A stretch of 64,000 nt of DNA. Origin: Zygaena filipendulae (taxonomy: Eukaryota > Arthropoda > Insecta > Lepidoptera > Zygaenidae). The stretch is taken from the NCBI GenBank assembly GCA_907165275.2, contig OU015659.1, forward strand, positions 972,501 to 1,036,500, read 5' to 3'. The translations under genes and the position numbers were made by a program. Position 1 is the stretch's first letter. Each line of letters opens with the position of its first letter. This document shows, piece by piece, positions 19,850 through 29,759 of the stretch. The notes below the pieces were generated by a model. It searched no databases. It worked only from the letters and a program-made list of their open reading frames with translations, and was not told the origin of the DNA.

Positions 19850-20559
19850 AATTGAAGCACAAAATCTTCGGGTGCGTTGAACGACGGTAAAATTACCTAC
19901 TTTCGCGCCAAAAGACGGTAGAAAGTTGGTTCCAGTTTCCACAACTCTTGGATTACATTACTCTTCGTACACTGAATTCGGTTGGTTCCACGTCTATTAA
20001 TTAATTCAATGATAATTAGGTAGATCCCGCGTTTTAACGTTTTATTTATATTGATTTTAAATTGTGCAGCATTGTGCTGTATGAGAATGATGGCGAATCT
20101 AGCGTGGTCTAATTCTAAATAAAATCAATGAAATGTTGTAACTGTCATAGAACAGCAAATAATCGCCTCGTGACTCGCGCGATACCCGCGAAATATTCGC
20201 GTGAACTCGTTCGTCGAGCATACAGTTGCACTGAGCGGCAACGTCGCTTGACGTCACTCGCGAGTCCTACCGATCGCAGCCACAAAACACAAGGGATGGC
20301 CTATGAATACAAATATAGCTCTCTCTCTTTCTTTACCTATCGTAAACCGTGCGCGGTCTCCATTGATTTAACTGTTCCTGTCTCGCTCGCACACGTTCTT
20401 TGTACGACACTCCAACTACAGTTGACACTCACCTCAACCGCCTCAACGGTCAACAACGTTTCTTTCGCTTTAGTTGCGATTTATCGCGCGTTGAATTCAG
20501 ACGCGGCGCGATCAAGCGATTTTTTATCATCTGTTGCCATATTCGATTCAATTTTTACA
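19850..20559 (+). promoter_or_regulatory. promoter / 5' UTR of the MADF-BESS gene
   Basis: This region rises in GC and CpG content toward 20150-20300 (ACTCGCGCGATACCCGCGAA, CGTCACTCGCGAGTC, ACGTCA sites). A frame in phase with the CDS is open from an ATG at 20128, so an N-terminal extension of 144 residues is formally possible. Its composition is low-complexity and unlike a domain, and MADF domains usually start near the N-terminus, so it is treated as 5' UTR. No TATA box was identified. Confidence 0.45.
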
Positions 20560-22111
20560 ATGTCGATTTACAAGTTGTCTTTTGATAAAGATGTGTTAAA
20601 ACTGATTAGTGAAGTTAAAAAGCGTGAACTACTTTGGAATACTAAGAATGTTAACTACTGCAATCGCTTTCACAGGTCCAAAGCATGGAGACAGATTTCT
20701 GTCGCGCTCGGTGTGAATGGTACGTTTTACTTTGGTACTTTCGTATAGGTACTGTAAAGAAACATAGATGGCATTACTTATTATTACTAATACAAAGAAA
20801 TGAAAATATATATTCTATACCTTAGCGCATAATACGGTCACCACTCGCTATTTTATAGTAATACTTACTAATATTTTAAACGCGATAGTTTGTATGTATG
20901 GATGTATGTATGTTTGTTACTCTTTCACGCAAAAACTACTGAATGGGTTCTGATGAAACTTTACAATAACACTAGCTGTTCCCCGCGGTATCATCCGCGT
21001 TAATTTCAGAGTTCCCACGGGAATTCCGGGATAAAAGTACCATATGTGTTATTCTGATGTATAAGCTATATTATTGTACAGTTTCATTAAAATCCATTCG
21101 GTAGTTTTTGCGTGAAAGAGTAACAAACATCCATACAAACTCTCGCGTTTAGAATAATGAATATCTGGGTTACCGAGCTTCGCTCGTTGTGTATAGCGCC
21201 ATCTGTTGTTAAGTAGAAAAACAAACACTCATTTTTCATTGCCTGAAAACACGGATAAAACGAAGTTCTCTAAAAATGGAACCTAGCTAGATCAATTAAT
21301 CGCCCCCAAAACCCGCTGCATACTAAATTTCATGAAAATCGTTGGAGCCGTTTCCGACATTCAGATAATACTGATACAAGAATTTCAACACTTAAGTGGG
21401 ATAGATACCTACTTTTTATTCCAAAATTTTCGAGGACCGCGGGGAGTAGCTAGCGACAGAAGAAACTTTGATAATTATATTATGATGATAGTTAGTAAGT
21501 TAGGCCAAATATAAAAAGTCATGAAGCTAAGTAAATATTAATCACGATTACGGATCAACACTAGCTGGACGCAGCATTTTTAATTAAAACTTAGTTTAGC
21601 AATATTATTTGTTACAGAACGTTCACTTCGGTCAAAGTGGAAGAATCTGCGGGACACATTCAATAAGGAATTCAAACTGTTCAAAGGACCAGAGCACAAA
21701 GTCAAGTGGAAGTACTTCGCCAAACTCATGTTCCTTCAGCGGGATGACACCGCTCTGTCAGAGTTGACTGAGGAAGATATCAGCGTCATGTACTTCGACG
21801 AATCGGACAATTTTGAGAGCTTAGAAACCGAAAACAGTGTTAGCACGGAAAATAACTATGTCGATTGTAATAATATTATTAAAAACGAAACAATCGAATT
21901 GTCAGACTACGATAGGTTGGAGGACAAAGCCGACAGATGGAACTCTTCAGCCACCGACGAAGATTACGACAAGATGTTTCTGAACTCACTGATACCTTAT
22001 TTCCGAAGAATAGATCCTGTGAGGAGGTTGGCGGTCCGGAACAAGATACAAGAGTTGTTGCTGAACGAAATCAGCGGGAAAAGCGGAACTGGTGATAGTA
22101 AAAAGCAGTAA
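20560..22111 (+). CDS. MADF-BESS domain protein (two exons: 20560-20719, 21618-22111)
   Basis: The spliced product has 217 residues. Exon 1 ends AAT-G|GTACGT and exon 2 follows TTGTTACAG|AA, so the junction codon is GAA. An N-terminal MADF domain spans about residues 8-95, with conserved tryptophans W26, W43, W61, W84 and the WKNLRDTFNKEF and KWKYFAKLMFL motifs. An acidic Asp/Glu/Ser/Asn linker follows (98-165). A BESS motif near 167-205 contains DEDYDKMFLNSLIPYFRRID. In this family MADF is a Myb-related DNA-binding module and BESS mediates protein contacts, as in insect Adf1-type and Dip3-type regulators; a nuclear DNA-binding role is inferred. The 898-bp intron carries two dispersed repeats. 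An in-frame upstream ATG at 20128 is an alternative start, judged less likely. Such proteins form large lineage-specific families, so no symbol is given. Confidence 0.92.
20880..21165. repeat. CCCGCGG-type repeat in the MADF gene intron
   Basis: It starts with a GCGATAGTTTGTATGTATGG segment plus TGTTTGTTACTCTTTCACGC. It continues through ACTAGCTGTTCCCCGCGGTA and GGGAATTCCGGGATAAAAGT, and ends in an inverted copy of the first segment (GAAAGAGTAACAAACATCCA). The result is an imperfect foldback of two oppositely oriented pieces. A relative lies at 42526-42730. Confidence 0.7.
21166..21540 (+). repeat. dispersed repeat in the MADF gene intron
   Basis: It starts ATATCTGGGTTACCGAGCTT and contains TATAGCGCCATCTGTTGTTA. 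It continues into ATTTCATGAAAATCGTTGGA and GTTTCCGACATTCAG. These are hallmarks of a common lepidopteran non-coding repeat. It ends about 80 bases before the exon 2 acceptor. Confidence 0.55.
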
Positions 22112-22324
22112 AAGTAGTTAATGATCTTCTTAAAGTTAATTCGATAGTCGAACGAGAACTGAGGGTGAAATTTCATGAAAAAAGCACTTTTTGAATAGGC
22201 CACGTCTGCGAATTACGTACTGAACTCTAAGGGTAGCAAGTAACGATTGTGCTTATCTCGATTCTCACCGCTAGATGGTGCTAAGCGCATAACTTCCAAA
22301 CGATTGCACCAAATAGGCTAATTC

Positions 22325-22545
22325 TTTTTATTGTGTTCGTTATTTTCAGGACAAGGTTTTTAAAAGAAGTTTGGAGTTCCTGCGGGAATTCCGAAACTCA
22401 CGCGGGTGAATCTCCGAAACGGTTAAACCGACCTTGACGGGACTTTCACTGCGTATTAGCAGTATTAGCATCAATTAGGCCATCTTGGAGTTCCTGCGTG
22501 GGAAGTCCGAAACTCATACGGGTGAAACCGCGGGGCGCAGCTAGT
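22325..22545. repeat. composite dispersed repeat downstream of the MADF CDS
   Basis: It contains TTCCGAAACTCACGCGGGTG, shared with 1140-1170. It ends GGTGAAACCGCGGGGCGCAG plus CTAGTGG, the CCCGCGG-type terminus. It probably lies in the 3' UTR or just beyond. Confidence 0.6.
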
Positions 22546-22754
22546 GGTTAATAAATAAATAGATAATTTAAAATTCACTTATGTGCGAGCACCTACCTAC
22601 ACACGTCATAGTGTCCTAAAAATAAAACAATATAGTAATGGCCAAAAGTTATATTAACGTTTTTTATCAATAATAAGTATTTAAATATAAATAGTTTCTT
22701 TAGTATTAAAACTCTAATTTATTATTACATAATGTATTTTTTTGTATTGTTTTG

Positions 22755-23045
22755 AATTGCGGGCAAAGACATGCGGTCGGATATAGCGCGAACGCATTCC
22801 CCTATGGGCTCCGATGAAAACCATGCCGAGTTTTCCATTTCGGCGTCTCAACTATTTCTAGACGATTGCGTGTACCAGACTGTTTTAAACAAGCCTTCCC
22901 ACAAGGTGACCTTGGCGAGAGGCTGGTAAAACCACCGTCGCGTTGGTCGCCCGTAAGTTCGTTACAAACAACCGTCCGCCCTGTTTTAAACCGCTGTTGA
23001 AAACTTCGGTTTGGGGTTTGTTTGTAACAGTCTGGTACACGCTTT
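22755..23045. other. GC-richer structured block with 23-bp inverted repeat
   Basis: The arms GCGTGTACCAGACTGTTTTA (22868 onward) and GTAACAGTCTGGTACACGC (to 23042) pair over 23 positions with two mismatches around about 129 bases. Inside are further GTTACAAACAA and GTTTGTTTGTAAC repeats. A + strand ORF (22771-22929, 52 residues, MRSDIARTHSPMGSDENHAE..) and a longer stop-free minus frame without a clear start both exist, and neither is recognised. It may be a dispersed element, a structured 3' UTR or decayed coding sequence. Confidence 0.4.
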
Positions 23046-23078
23046 AGTGTTAAAGTTTTAAGTATTTCTGTGATGCCG

Positions 23079-23084
23079 AATAAA
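23079..23084 (+). promoter_or_regulatory. candidate poly(A) signal AATAAA
   Basis: A canonical hexamer in CCGAATAAAGATG lies about 970 bases after the MADF-BESS stop. A later one lies near 23188. Which, if either, is used cannot be told from sequence. Confidence 0.3.
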
Positions 23085-23593
23085 GATGATTAGATAGGTA
23101 TATCGTTATTCTAAATACGTAGAAAGGATCAGTTATGTACTAAGAAGCCATAATTTATTATGTATAAGTGTTTGTTATAGGATTTTCAAATAAATATGTT
23201 GTTAATTTTAACCCCGGTGGTTTTGTTTGATTTGAACGTTTCACGGATATCAACAACTGACGGACATTCGACGATTTACCTAGGTACCTATCCTGTGTCG
23301 GGACAAGTTTTCACCGATCACGCTAAATTTCTTAGTTTTAGTTCTGTTTTGGATTTATTTTGGTTTGAATTTATATTTTATGTTAAGTAAAGTAAAGTAT
23401 ATAGGTTTTTAATGTCATAGATTTGATAACGATTCTACGCAAAAAACATTTTTTATGAGCTAAGTAGGTACCTATCTATCGATATGAAGGAGCCAAACTG
23501 ACATTTTAAGGAGCAATCGATTGAGATGAAAGTTTCAAATTTCCATTTAACATATTCCATCACTTCCATGCGAATATCAAATTTGAAAATTTT

Positions 23594-24000
23594 GAGCAAA
23601 AAAATTAAAACCGACTTCCAAAAAACACAAAACTAAAAAGCTTTTTTAGCTTTAACAAAATACCGATTTAGTCCAACAGACAAAAATACACGTAATACCT
23701 ACCTACTATTATTGGTTTGTGCTACCACTTTTCGATTTGAATTCGGTGCCAAGCCCGCTTACGTCTGCCCACTTGGGTTGTTCAGTTCACGACGAGCTCG
23801 TGGCGGGAGTGGACTTAGCCCATCTATCTGCCTACTCCATACTTGGCTTGTCACCGACTTCATATCGAAAAGTGGTAGCACCAACCAATAATAGTAGGTA
23901 TTACGTGTATTTTTGTCTGTTGGATTGAATCGGTATTTTGTTATTTTTAGCTTTTTAGTTTTGTGTTTTTTGGAATTCAGTTTTAATTTTTTTTGTTAAA
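23594..24000. repeat. foldback element with ~140-bp arms
   Basis: Left-arm landmarks are CCGACTTCCAAAAAACACAA, CAAAATACCGATTTAGTCCA, ACACGTAATACCTAC and CTACCACTTTTCGAT. All recur inverted on the right, ending at TGTTTTTTGGAATTCAG. The ~130-bp centre has TCGGTGCCAAGCCCGCTTAC and TTGGCTTGTCACCGACTT, themselves partly complementary. Confidence 0.75.
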
Positions 24001-24029
24001 AATTTCTTTGTACCTATTTTGCTTTTAAG

Positions 24030-24556
24030 TGAGACGGTTTGTAATTTATCTAAGCCAATAACCTAATGTCAACTGCTCATCACCTTTTAAAAAATATTGC
24101 TTTTCCCGATGCAGGGACGTTCATTTTTGAGGAGTTGTCCTGGTACATCACTATCAGTTCCACTTTGCCATATACGTTGTGACTTGTGAGTTATGACGAG
24201 CATAAATTGTTTAGGTTAGGAACCATATTAACGAATCGAAACTAGTGAAATAGTTCCACTTCTTCAAATTTTTCTTTCCGAAAGCAAATGAACGATTTAC
24301 TATAAAAAATACCCAAATCGCTGTAGGTGTGCCTATAATTTTTGAAGAGTTTCCTCGATTTCTTCGAGATCCCATCATCAGATCTCGACTTAGTGGCAAT
24401 GGGACCTAATTGGGAGTATACCCTTTCAAACAAAAAAAGAATTTTTGAAATCGGTCCAACCGTCTTCGATTAATCGGTGAACATACATAAAAAAAAACTT
24501 AGGCAGGTAGGTACATACAATCGAATGCATATCCTCCTCCCTTTTGGAAGTCGGTT
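24030..24556 (-). repeat. dispersed repeat ending TTTTGGAAGTCGGTT
   Basis: The segment TTTTTGAAATCGGTCCAACC, TTAATCGGTGAACATACATA and CCTCCTCCCTTTTGGAAGTC forms one end of a dispersed lepidopteran repeat. The ACCGACTTCCAAAA start of the foldback at 23606 is the inverse of this end, so 23.6-24.56 kb may be one composite element. Confidence 0.45.
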
Positions 24557-24804
24557 AAAAAGTATAAATAAACCGTACTCATGGGCCGTGGTAGCTTTGT
24601 TCCATAAAACATAAATCCAATGTTTTTTTATGTTTCTGACTTCATTGATTTCGTCCAGCTATCTAAGAATAAATTAATCTGTATTAAACTTTGATGACTA
24701 TTAATCACACTATCAAATCTTCAAATCTCAAAGACGGCAGGGACTAGCTGAGAAGCATTTATTTCACACACACACGTCATCGGTACAAAGAAAAGTTTTT
24801 TATT

Positions 24805-25135
24805 ATGACTGGATGGCGGGCATGGCGGCCGCGCGGCCGGCCGGCGGCGCCTGTTGCCGCTGCGTGCAACCCAAACAAAACATGCGCGGAGCGGCAACGT
24901 CGCACGCCCGCGACGCCCCGTCGCGCGTCGCCACCGCGCGCCTCACGAACCACGAGCACTCGCGAGTCGCGACGAACTACGACGAAGGACGCGTCGAAGA
25001 TGCAACTTGCAACTCAAGTCTCAACGAATAAACGCAACCAACTAATCGATCTCTCTCCGTCTCTCGCACGGGTTGCGGCGGGGCGACGCGCGACGGCGGC
25101 GCATCGGTCGCCTCGCAACAGTGATGCACTATAAG
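24805..25135. promoter_or_regulatory. CpG-rich island, candidate promoter or 5' exon
   Basis: It contains CGCGCGGCCGGCCGGCGGCG, many CGCG and CGACG motifs, and CTCTCTCCGTCTCTCGCAC. Frames are open on both strands (up to 109 codons), as expected when stops are rare in GC-rich DNA. One + frame reads YYDWMAGMAAARPAGGACC.. and cannot be excluded as coding. GAGCGGCAACGTCGC also occurs in the MADF promoter (20234-20248). Confidence 0.45.
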
Positions 25136-25336
25136 CTCAATAATTACCGTAAATTACCGATTTTGTTGCCGTTTTTTACCTCTAGTACTAGACATCTATT
25201 AGTTTAAAACACCGTGTTAAGTGGTACCTAGCAAAGCATGTCTTAGTATTTCTTTAGTTTCTTTTGTTTTCTTTGCAAAAGAGGTTATTCATGACACACC
25301 TCAAAGGCTGAACATTAAGAATCAAACATTGACTTA

Positions 25337-25573
25337 CCGCCGCACTCAGAGTCGACTTTAATGATTACTTAGTTAAGTATAGATTTTTAAAACAAAATTG
25401 CCGCAATCAGAGACGTTCAGTAAATTAATGTTAATTGGCATTTAACTAATTAAGTTACATCTCATTAATTGCCAATTAACATTAATTTACTGAACGTCTC
25501 TGATTGCGGTAGTTTTGTTTTAAAAATCTATACTTAACTAAGTAATCATTAAAGTCGACTCTGAGTGCGGCGG
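25337..25573. mobile_element. family C palindromic MITE, copy 1
   Basis: 237 bp, CCGCCGCACTCAGAGTCGAC .. GTCGACTCTGAGTGCGGCGG. The arms are complementary over almost the whole length around a short TTAAGTTACATCTCATTAA-type centre. TTA is duplicated on both sides (25334-25336, 25574-25576). The 3-bp TWA-type duplication suggests a PIF/Harbinger relative. Confidence 0.92.
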
Positions 25574-25576
25574 TTA

Positions 25577-27500
25577 CAGTCACATACTCTGACTAAGGTG
25601 TAGAGTTTGAGAAGTTAGGGTGTGTAGAGTTATAAGCTCGCCTCTACACTTAGATTAAAACAAAAATTTAATCTAAGGCTCTACCTACATGAGATCTGAT
25701 AACTTTTTGACAGTGCCCGTCATACGGACTCGTCTTGGCTTCATTTTACATGAATATGTTTTTGGTGGGATATACCGTTTTGACCTCTGATTTCATATAC
25801 TGTTAATTGACTCCTGTTCAACCACTTATAATACAAAATTTGCTCAATGTAAAGTCTACTGTCTACACTAGATCGCTCCGTGAACAGTGAATTTGTGTAA
25901 AACTCGTCCCTTCAAAAATTTGCAGGCATTTTGTATAATGCTGATGACAAAAAATACATTGTATAGGTTAGGCTTTAGGCTCGTGCATCGGAAATCCGTT
26001 GTCTCTGTTCTGGTTGGGGTTAGCTTTTAAACCATCCCTAACCTAACCCAGCAAGTCATGGAGTTCACAAATACTTAACAGCGGCATTTTCTGTCCTCAG
26101 TATTAAACCTACAAACTGACGAACTAATTTGCTTACGACATAAATTGCTTTTCGCATTTCATTCAGCCGTTAAAGCGTGAAAGCATAACAAACAAATGAA
26201 TAAACAAACAAACTTAGTTACTTTCGCATTTATTATAGTAATACAATAGCAAAGCTAATTTAAAGTTTATTATATTTTGTTAATTACGCAGGACTTGAAC
26301 GCGATGTTTTTTATTTCCTTTTTTTTAAACAAAATATTATAATGTGCTCAAAACGCGAAAATCTAAAAATTTTAATAGTTTATTTTTAGTTATAAAGTGT
26401 ATAACTTTAATGCGCTTTAAGATACTATAGTGTATTCATATTCTAGGCCAGTTGGTATAGCGGCTGGGCCCACATAAAGGATTCCTTCAGGAACTTTTTG
26501 TAGCCTAATTTGTGCCAACATTTGATATTTCCCAATTATTGGTAAAGTAAAATGCAATGCGATGAAGTTATTTTTCAAAAATTATTCAATAGTGAACCTA
26601 TGATATCAGAAGTAGGTACTTACTAGATTGTAGGCTACAGCACAATTATCATAATGCTGAGCACTGAAAAGTTCACTTTTGTGATATCTTATAGAAAATT
26701 TAATCAGTTCTCTTGGAATGTTTCAAGGTGCACGCAAACCTTTCTTCTATTTATGCAATCACTGCGGCTATCTGCATATTTGACTGATTGATAAATCAAC
26801 ATACTGCTAGCTCTTCTTATTTCGTCTGAGACAGCTATTAACTAATGAAGATGTAAACAAGAAATTTGAATGTAGGTTCATATTACGGTGTAGACAAGGA
26901 AGAATCATAATGTAGTAGCTGCGAATACAGCTATGAAATCATCAATATTAATGCATTCGTTTTTCGTTGACACACTTTCTTCACGGTTACATTTATTTTT
27001 GTTTCCTGATCTTACATTAGAGGTAGACATTATATCAAACAAATTAATTTTTTAGCGTTTAATCAGATTATAGACGAATCCGTTCTCGACCTAACCAAAA
27101 GGAGCAAATTGTATATGTTGGTCTCTCTCTAACAGCTCTGAACGAGGAGTGTTACTTGATATGGCAATAAATAAAATACACTGAGCCGTCCCTGTCAGGC
27201 ATACAGGGTTTGGTGTGACTCGTTCCCACTCAGTTCGACTGTGGTCGTTTGGTTATCGCTCCTCAAATACTTACGTCGTTTAGGAGTTCTTATGTGGACT
27301 TGAATCTTTTGATTCTACTCAGAATACAGAAAGGTAACTACAGAAAATTCCTTTTGGTCCATTGTATCCTAAGTAAATAAAGTCACCTTTTAAATTCAAT
27401 TACAAATCCAAAATCACAAAGGAATTTTGTTGTTTAATTGGATTCATCACTGCCTAAATCATACAAGAGAAAGAAAGAGTTAAATGGACACTTAATTAAT
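25577..27500. other. AT-rich DNA, no gene recognised
   Basis: It holds a 3' piece of a CCCGCGG-type repeat at 26150-26232 (TTCAGCCGTTAAAGCGTGAA, AACAAACAAACTTAGTTACT). It also has a half-copy of the CTCAGACGAAA palindrome at 26813-26830, and paired TAGATTAAAACAAAAATTTAATCTA near 25651. No reliable ORF. Confidence 0.4.
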
Positions 27501-27504
27501 TCAT

Positions 27505-27615
27505 CATCAACATAATATCAGCGGACATGTTAACTGTTGGACAAAGGCCTCAACTTCATTCAGTCGGGGCCCACGGTCTTCACCAGAGTATCGTTTCATC
27601 TCAATCTTTGTCATC
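27505..27615. repeat. LINE-type 3' fragment
   Basis: CATCATCAACATAATATCAG.. followed by TGTTGGACAAAGGCCTCAAC resembles the ATCATCAGC..CTGCTGGACATAGGCCTC motif at the 3' ends of common lepidopteran LINEs. Truncated and non-coding. Confidence 0.45.
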
Positions 27616-27693
27616 CAGCATAATTAAATTATACCTAAAATATAATTAAATAGCAGGTATCGTAGAACTTGCTCGTAAACACAAGGGTGATAA

Positions 27694-27722
27694 CTCAGAC
27701 GAAACTTTTTATTTCGTCTGAG
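27694..27722. mobile_element. 29-bp palindromic mini-element with 8-bp duplication
   Basis: CTCAGACGAAA, CTTTTTA, TTTCGTCTGAG. Flanked by GGTGATAA on the left (27686-27693) and right (27723-27730). It has the same sequence as 30914-30945 but a different duplicated octamer. Confidence 0.75.
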
Positions 27723-28264
27723 GGTGATAATTGATAAACGTCAAAACATGATATTTTTAATTGTATTTGCTGATATTAATGGTGGTTTTCTGTATATTAA
27801 TCATCATTCAACATCACATATAATGTCTTTTTAGAACTAGTCATTTATTTGCGTTGCGTATTGGCATATGCAATTTTTATTTGTTAAACAACAAAGTACA
27901 CTTTTCACGGTTCATCTATCGTACGTAGAGTGTTAGCGACAAGCTGTTTGTATGGAGTTCATTAACTTTTTCCTGTGAAAAAAGAAGCATCGTCTCTTTA
28001 AAGAGCAATATTTTTACAGAAGTTAATACGAAGTATTTTAATTAAAAATGATGAAAGCGAATGATTTATTTTATAACTAGTTTTACTAATCAAAAGCCCC
28101 CGCTGATTCCTGCGAGTAATAAATATTCAGATATCCTAGCGCCTAACTTGTTGTATACTTACTAGTCGAACGAGTTTCCATTGGTCTCTCTCTACTCGGC
28201 AAGGTTAGATGACGTCATTTGTAGTTCTATTTCTATTAAGAGCTTTTATAAAAACTGTGTTTTA

Positions 28265-28500
28265 CCGCCGCACTCAGAGTCGACTTTAATGATTACTTAG
28301 TTAAGTATAGATTTTTAAAATAAAACTGCCGCAATCAGACAATTTTAATAAATTAATGTTGATTGGCATTAACTAATTATGTTACATCTCATTAAATGCC
28401 AATTAACATTAATTTACTGAACGTCTCTGATTGCGGCAGTTTTGTTTTAAAAATCTATACTTAACTAAGTAATCATTAAAGTCGACTCTGAGTGCGGCCG
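28265..28500. mobile_element. family C palindromic MITE, copy 2
   Basis: 236 bp, starting CCGCCGCACTCAGAGTCGAC and ending GACTCTGAGTGCGGCCG. TTA is duplicated at 28262-28264 and 28501-28503. The arms differ at a few sites (AGACAATTTTAA against CTGAACGTCTCT). Confidence 0.92.
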
Positions 28501-28746
28501 TTAGTCACATTTCTTATGTATATCGTTAAAGATTTTGGTGAATCTGGGAATAAAACACTGATTTGAGGTGTTATCCGAGTTTTTCAATGAGCCACTATAA
28601 AATTTAAGTGCAGTAAGCAGGTAGCCAACCCTTTGATTCCAGAATACCAGATTCCCAAAATACCATATTCCGAACATACCAGACTGCAGTCAGTTCTTTT
28701 GGTCATAGTATCTAAGAGAGCTTTAACGGGTGGTTAGCTTAATAGG

Positions 28747-28945
28747 CTATTTGTAATTTGACTCAATTGTTTTTTAGTTCGTCCCGTAGATTCATAAAAA
28801 TTATTGGACACGTTTCTTTACGTGATCAAAAAATAACGACGATAGTCGAAATGTCGCGTGACGTCACAACCAAGTACAGCTTATACAGGCATATAATGTT
28901 ATACACATTACTCCTAAACTTTGATGCGCTTTATCCAAGCTTATT
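28747..28945 (-). mobile_element. family B MITE, truncated copy
   Basis: It retains TTTTTTAGTTCGTCCCGTAG, ATCAAAAAATAACGACGATA, GCGTGACGTCACAACC and TTTGATGCGCTTTATC, then loses similarity. Only about the first 60% is present. Confidence 0.65.
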
Positions 28946-29344
28946 TAACTTACATCTGCATAGTATATTTGATTGCTACAGTATATTTGATTTGATTTGA
29001 TCTGCCAATAATTGGATAGTGTGGATAGTTTCATTGGTAGTAAATTTGAAAAATGTTTTTTGCAAAGACAAACTTTACCTACGACACTGAGGCAATACCT
29101 AGGTAGGTACCTATATTATGACGACTGATGATGAGAATGATGATGAGTAAATGCCTAATCAATAATGAATTTGGTATAAATCAAGATAAGGGTATCAGAT
29201 TTTTTACGATAAAATATCCAGATTTTTATAGAAGTTTCATTTAAACAAATTTGTAAAAAGTTCCTTGACTGTTCCCAAAAAATGGCGGAATCCTTACAAT
29301 ACAATGCAGGTTGTATACGAAACTTGTTTGACCGGAATTATTAA

Positions 29345-29569
29345 GAAAAAAAGTGGCGGGCCAAGTTCGCCTACAATAGCATTCCGTTCGGCGGCACCGC
29401 CCCGCCCGCAGCCCGCCTCCCACCCGCGCCCCGCATCCCGCACCCGGCGCCCTGCAACTTGCGCCAGTACGCGACCGAGCGCGACTTCGTGCGTTATACT
29501 AGACTTTGTGCTACAAGCACTCGTTTTGTCTCCACAAAATATTTCAAAAACAATACTCAAAATCAGTGA
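29345..29569 (+). CDS. GC-rich open frame, possible exon, unrecognised
   Basis: The frame opens after TAA (29342-29344) and runs to TGA (29567-29569). The core 29354-29500 reads WRAKFAYNSIPFGGTAPPAA.. then a Pro-rich run and ..CNLRQYATERDFVRYTR. Nearly every codon ends in G or C, and NLRQYATERDFVRY looks like folded-protein sequence. Against this, the upstream AG has a poor pyrimidine tract, no clear donor is seen, and CCGCCCCGCCCGC could be a GC-box promoter. The minus strand is also open here. Confidence 0.35.
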   Translation, partial: EKKWRAKFAYNSIPFGGTAPPAARLPPAPRIPHPAPCNLRQYATERDFVRYTRLCATSTRFVSTKYFKNNTQNQ

Positions 29570-29759
29570 TTGAAAAAAAAACATAATATATGATAACCCA
29601 AAAAATGAATCGAAAGCTATATGAAACAACATTTCAACTCATGATTTTCACGAATTTGAATAAAAAATCCATTACATTATGCTTTAAAATCTGATTTGTT
29701 AGAAAATGCTATGAGTATTTTGTGCAAGTGTTAAAAACCGGTAATTCCGTGTTGTGAAA

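Noticed and set aside
20400..20585. Second open frame overlapping the MADF exon 1 region
   Set aside because: It is out of frame with the conserved MADF codons and has no similarity of its own.
29241..29632. Two minus-strand ORFs over the GC-rich block
   Set aside because: They stay open because the block is GC-rich; the plus-strand frame has much better codon and residue composition.
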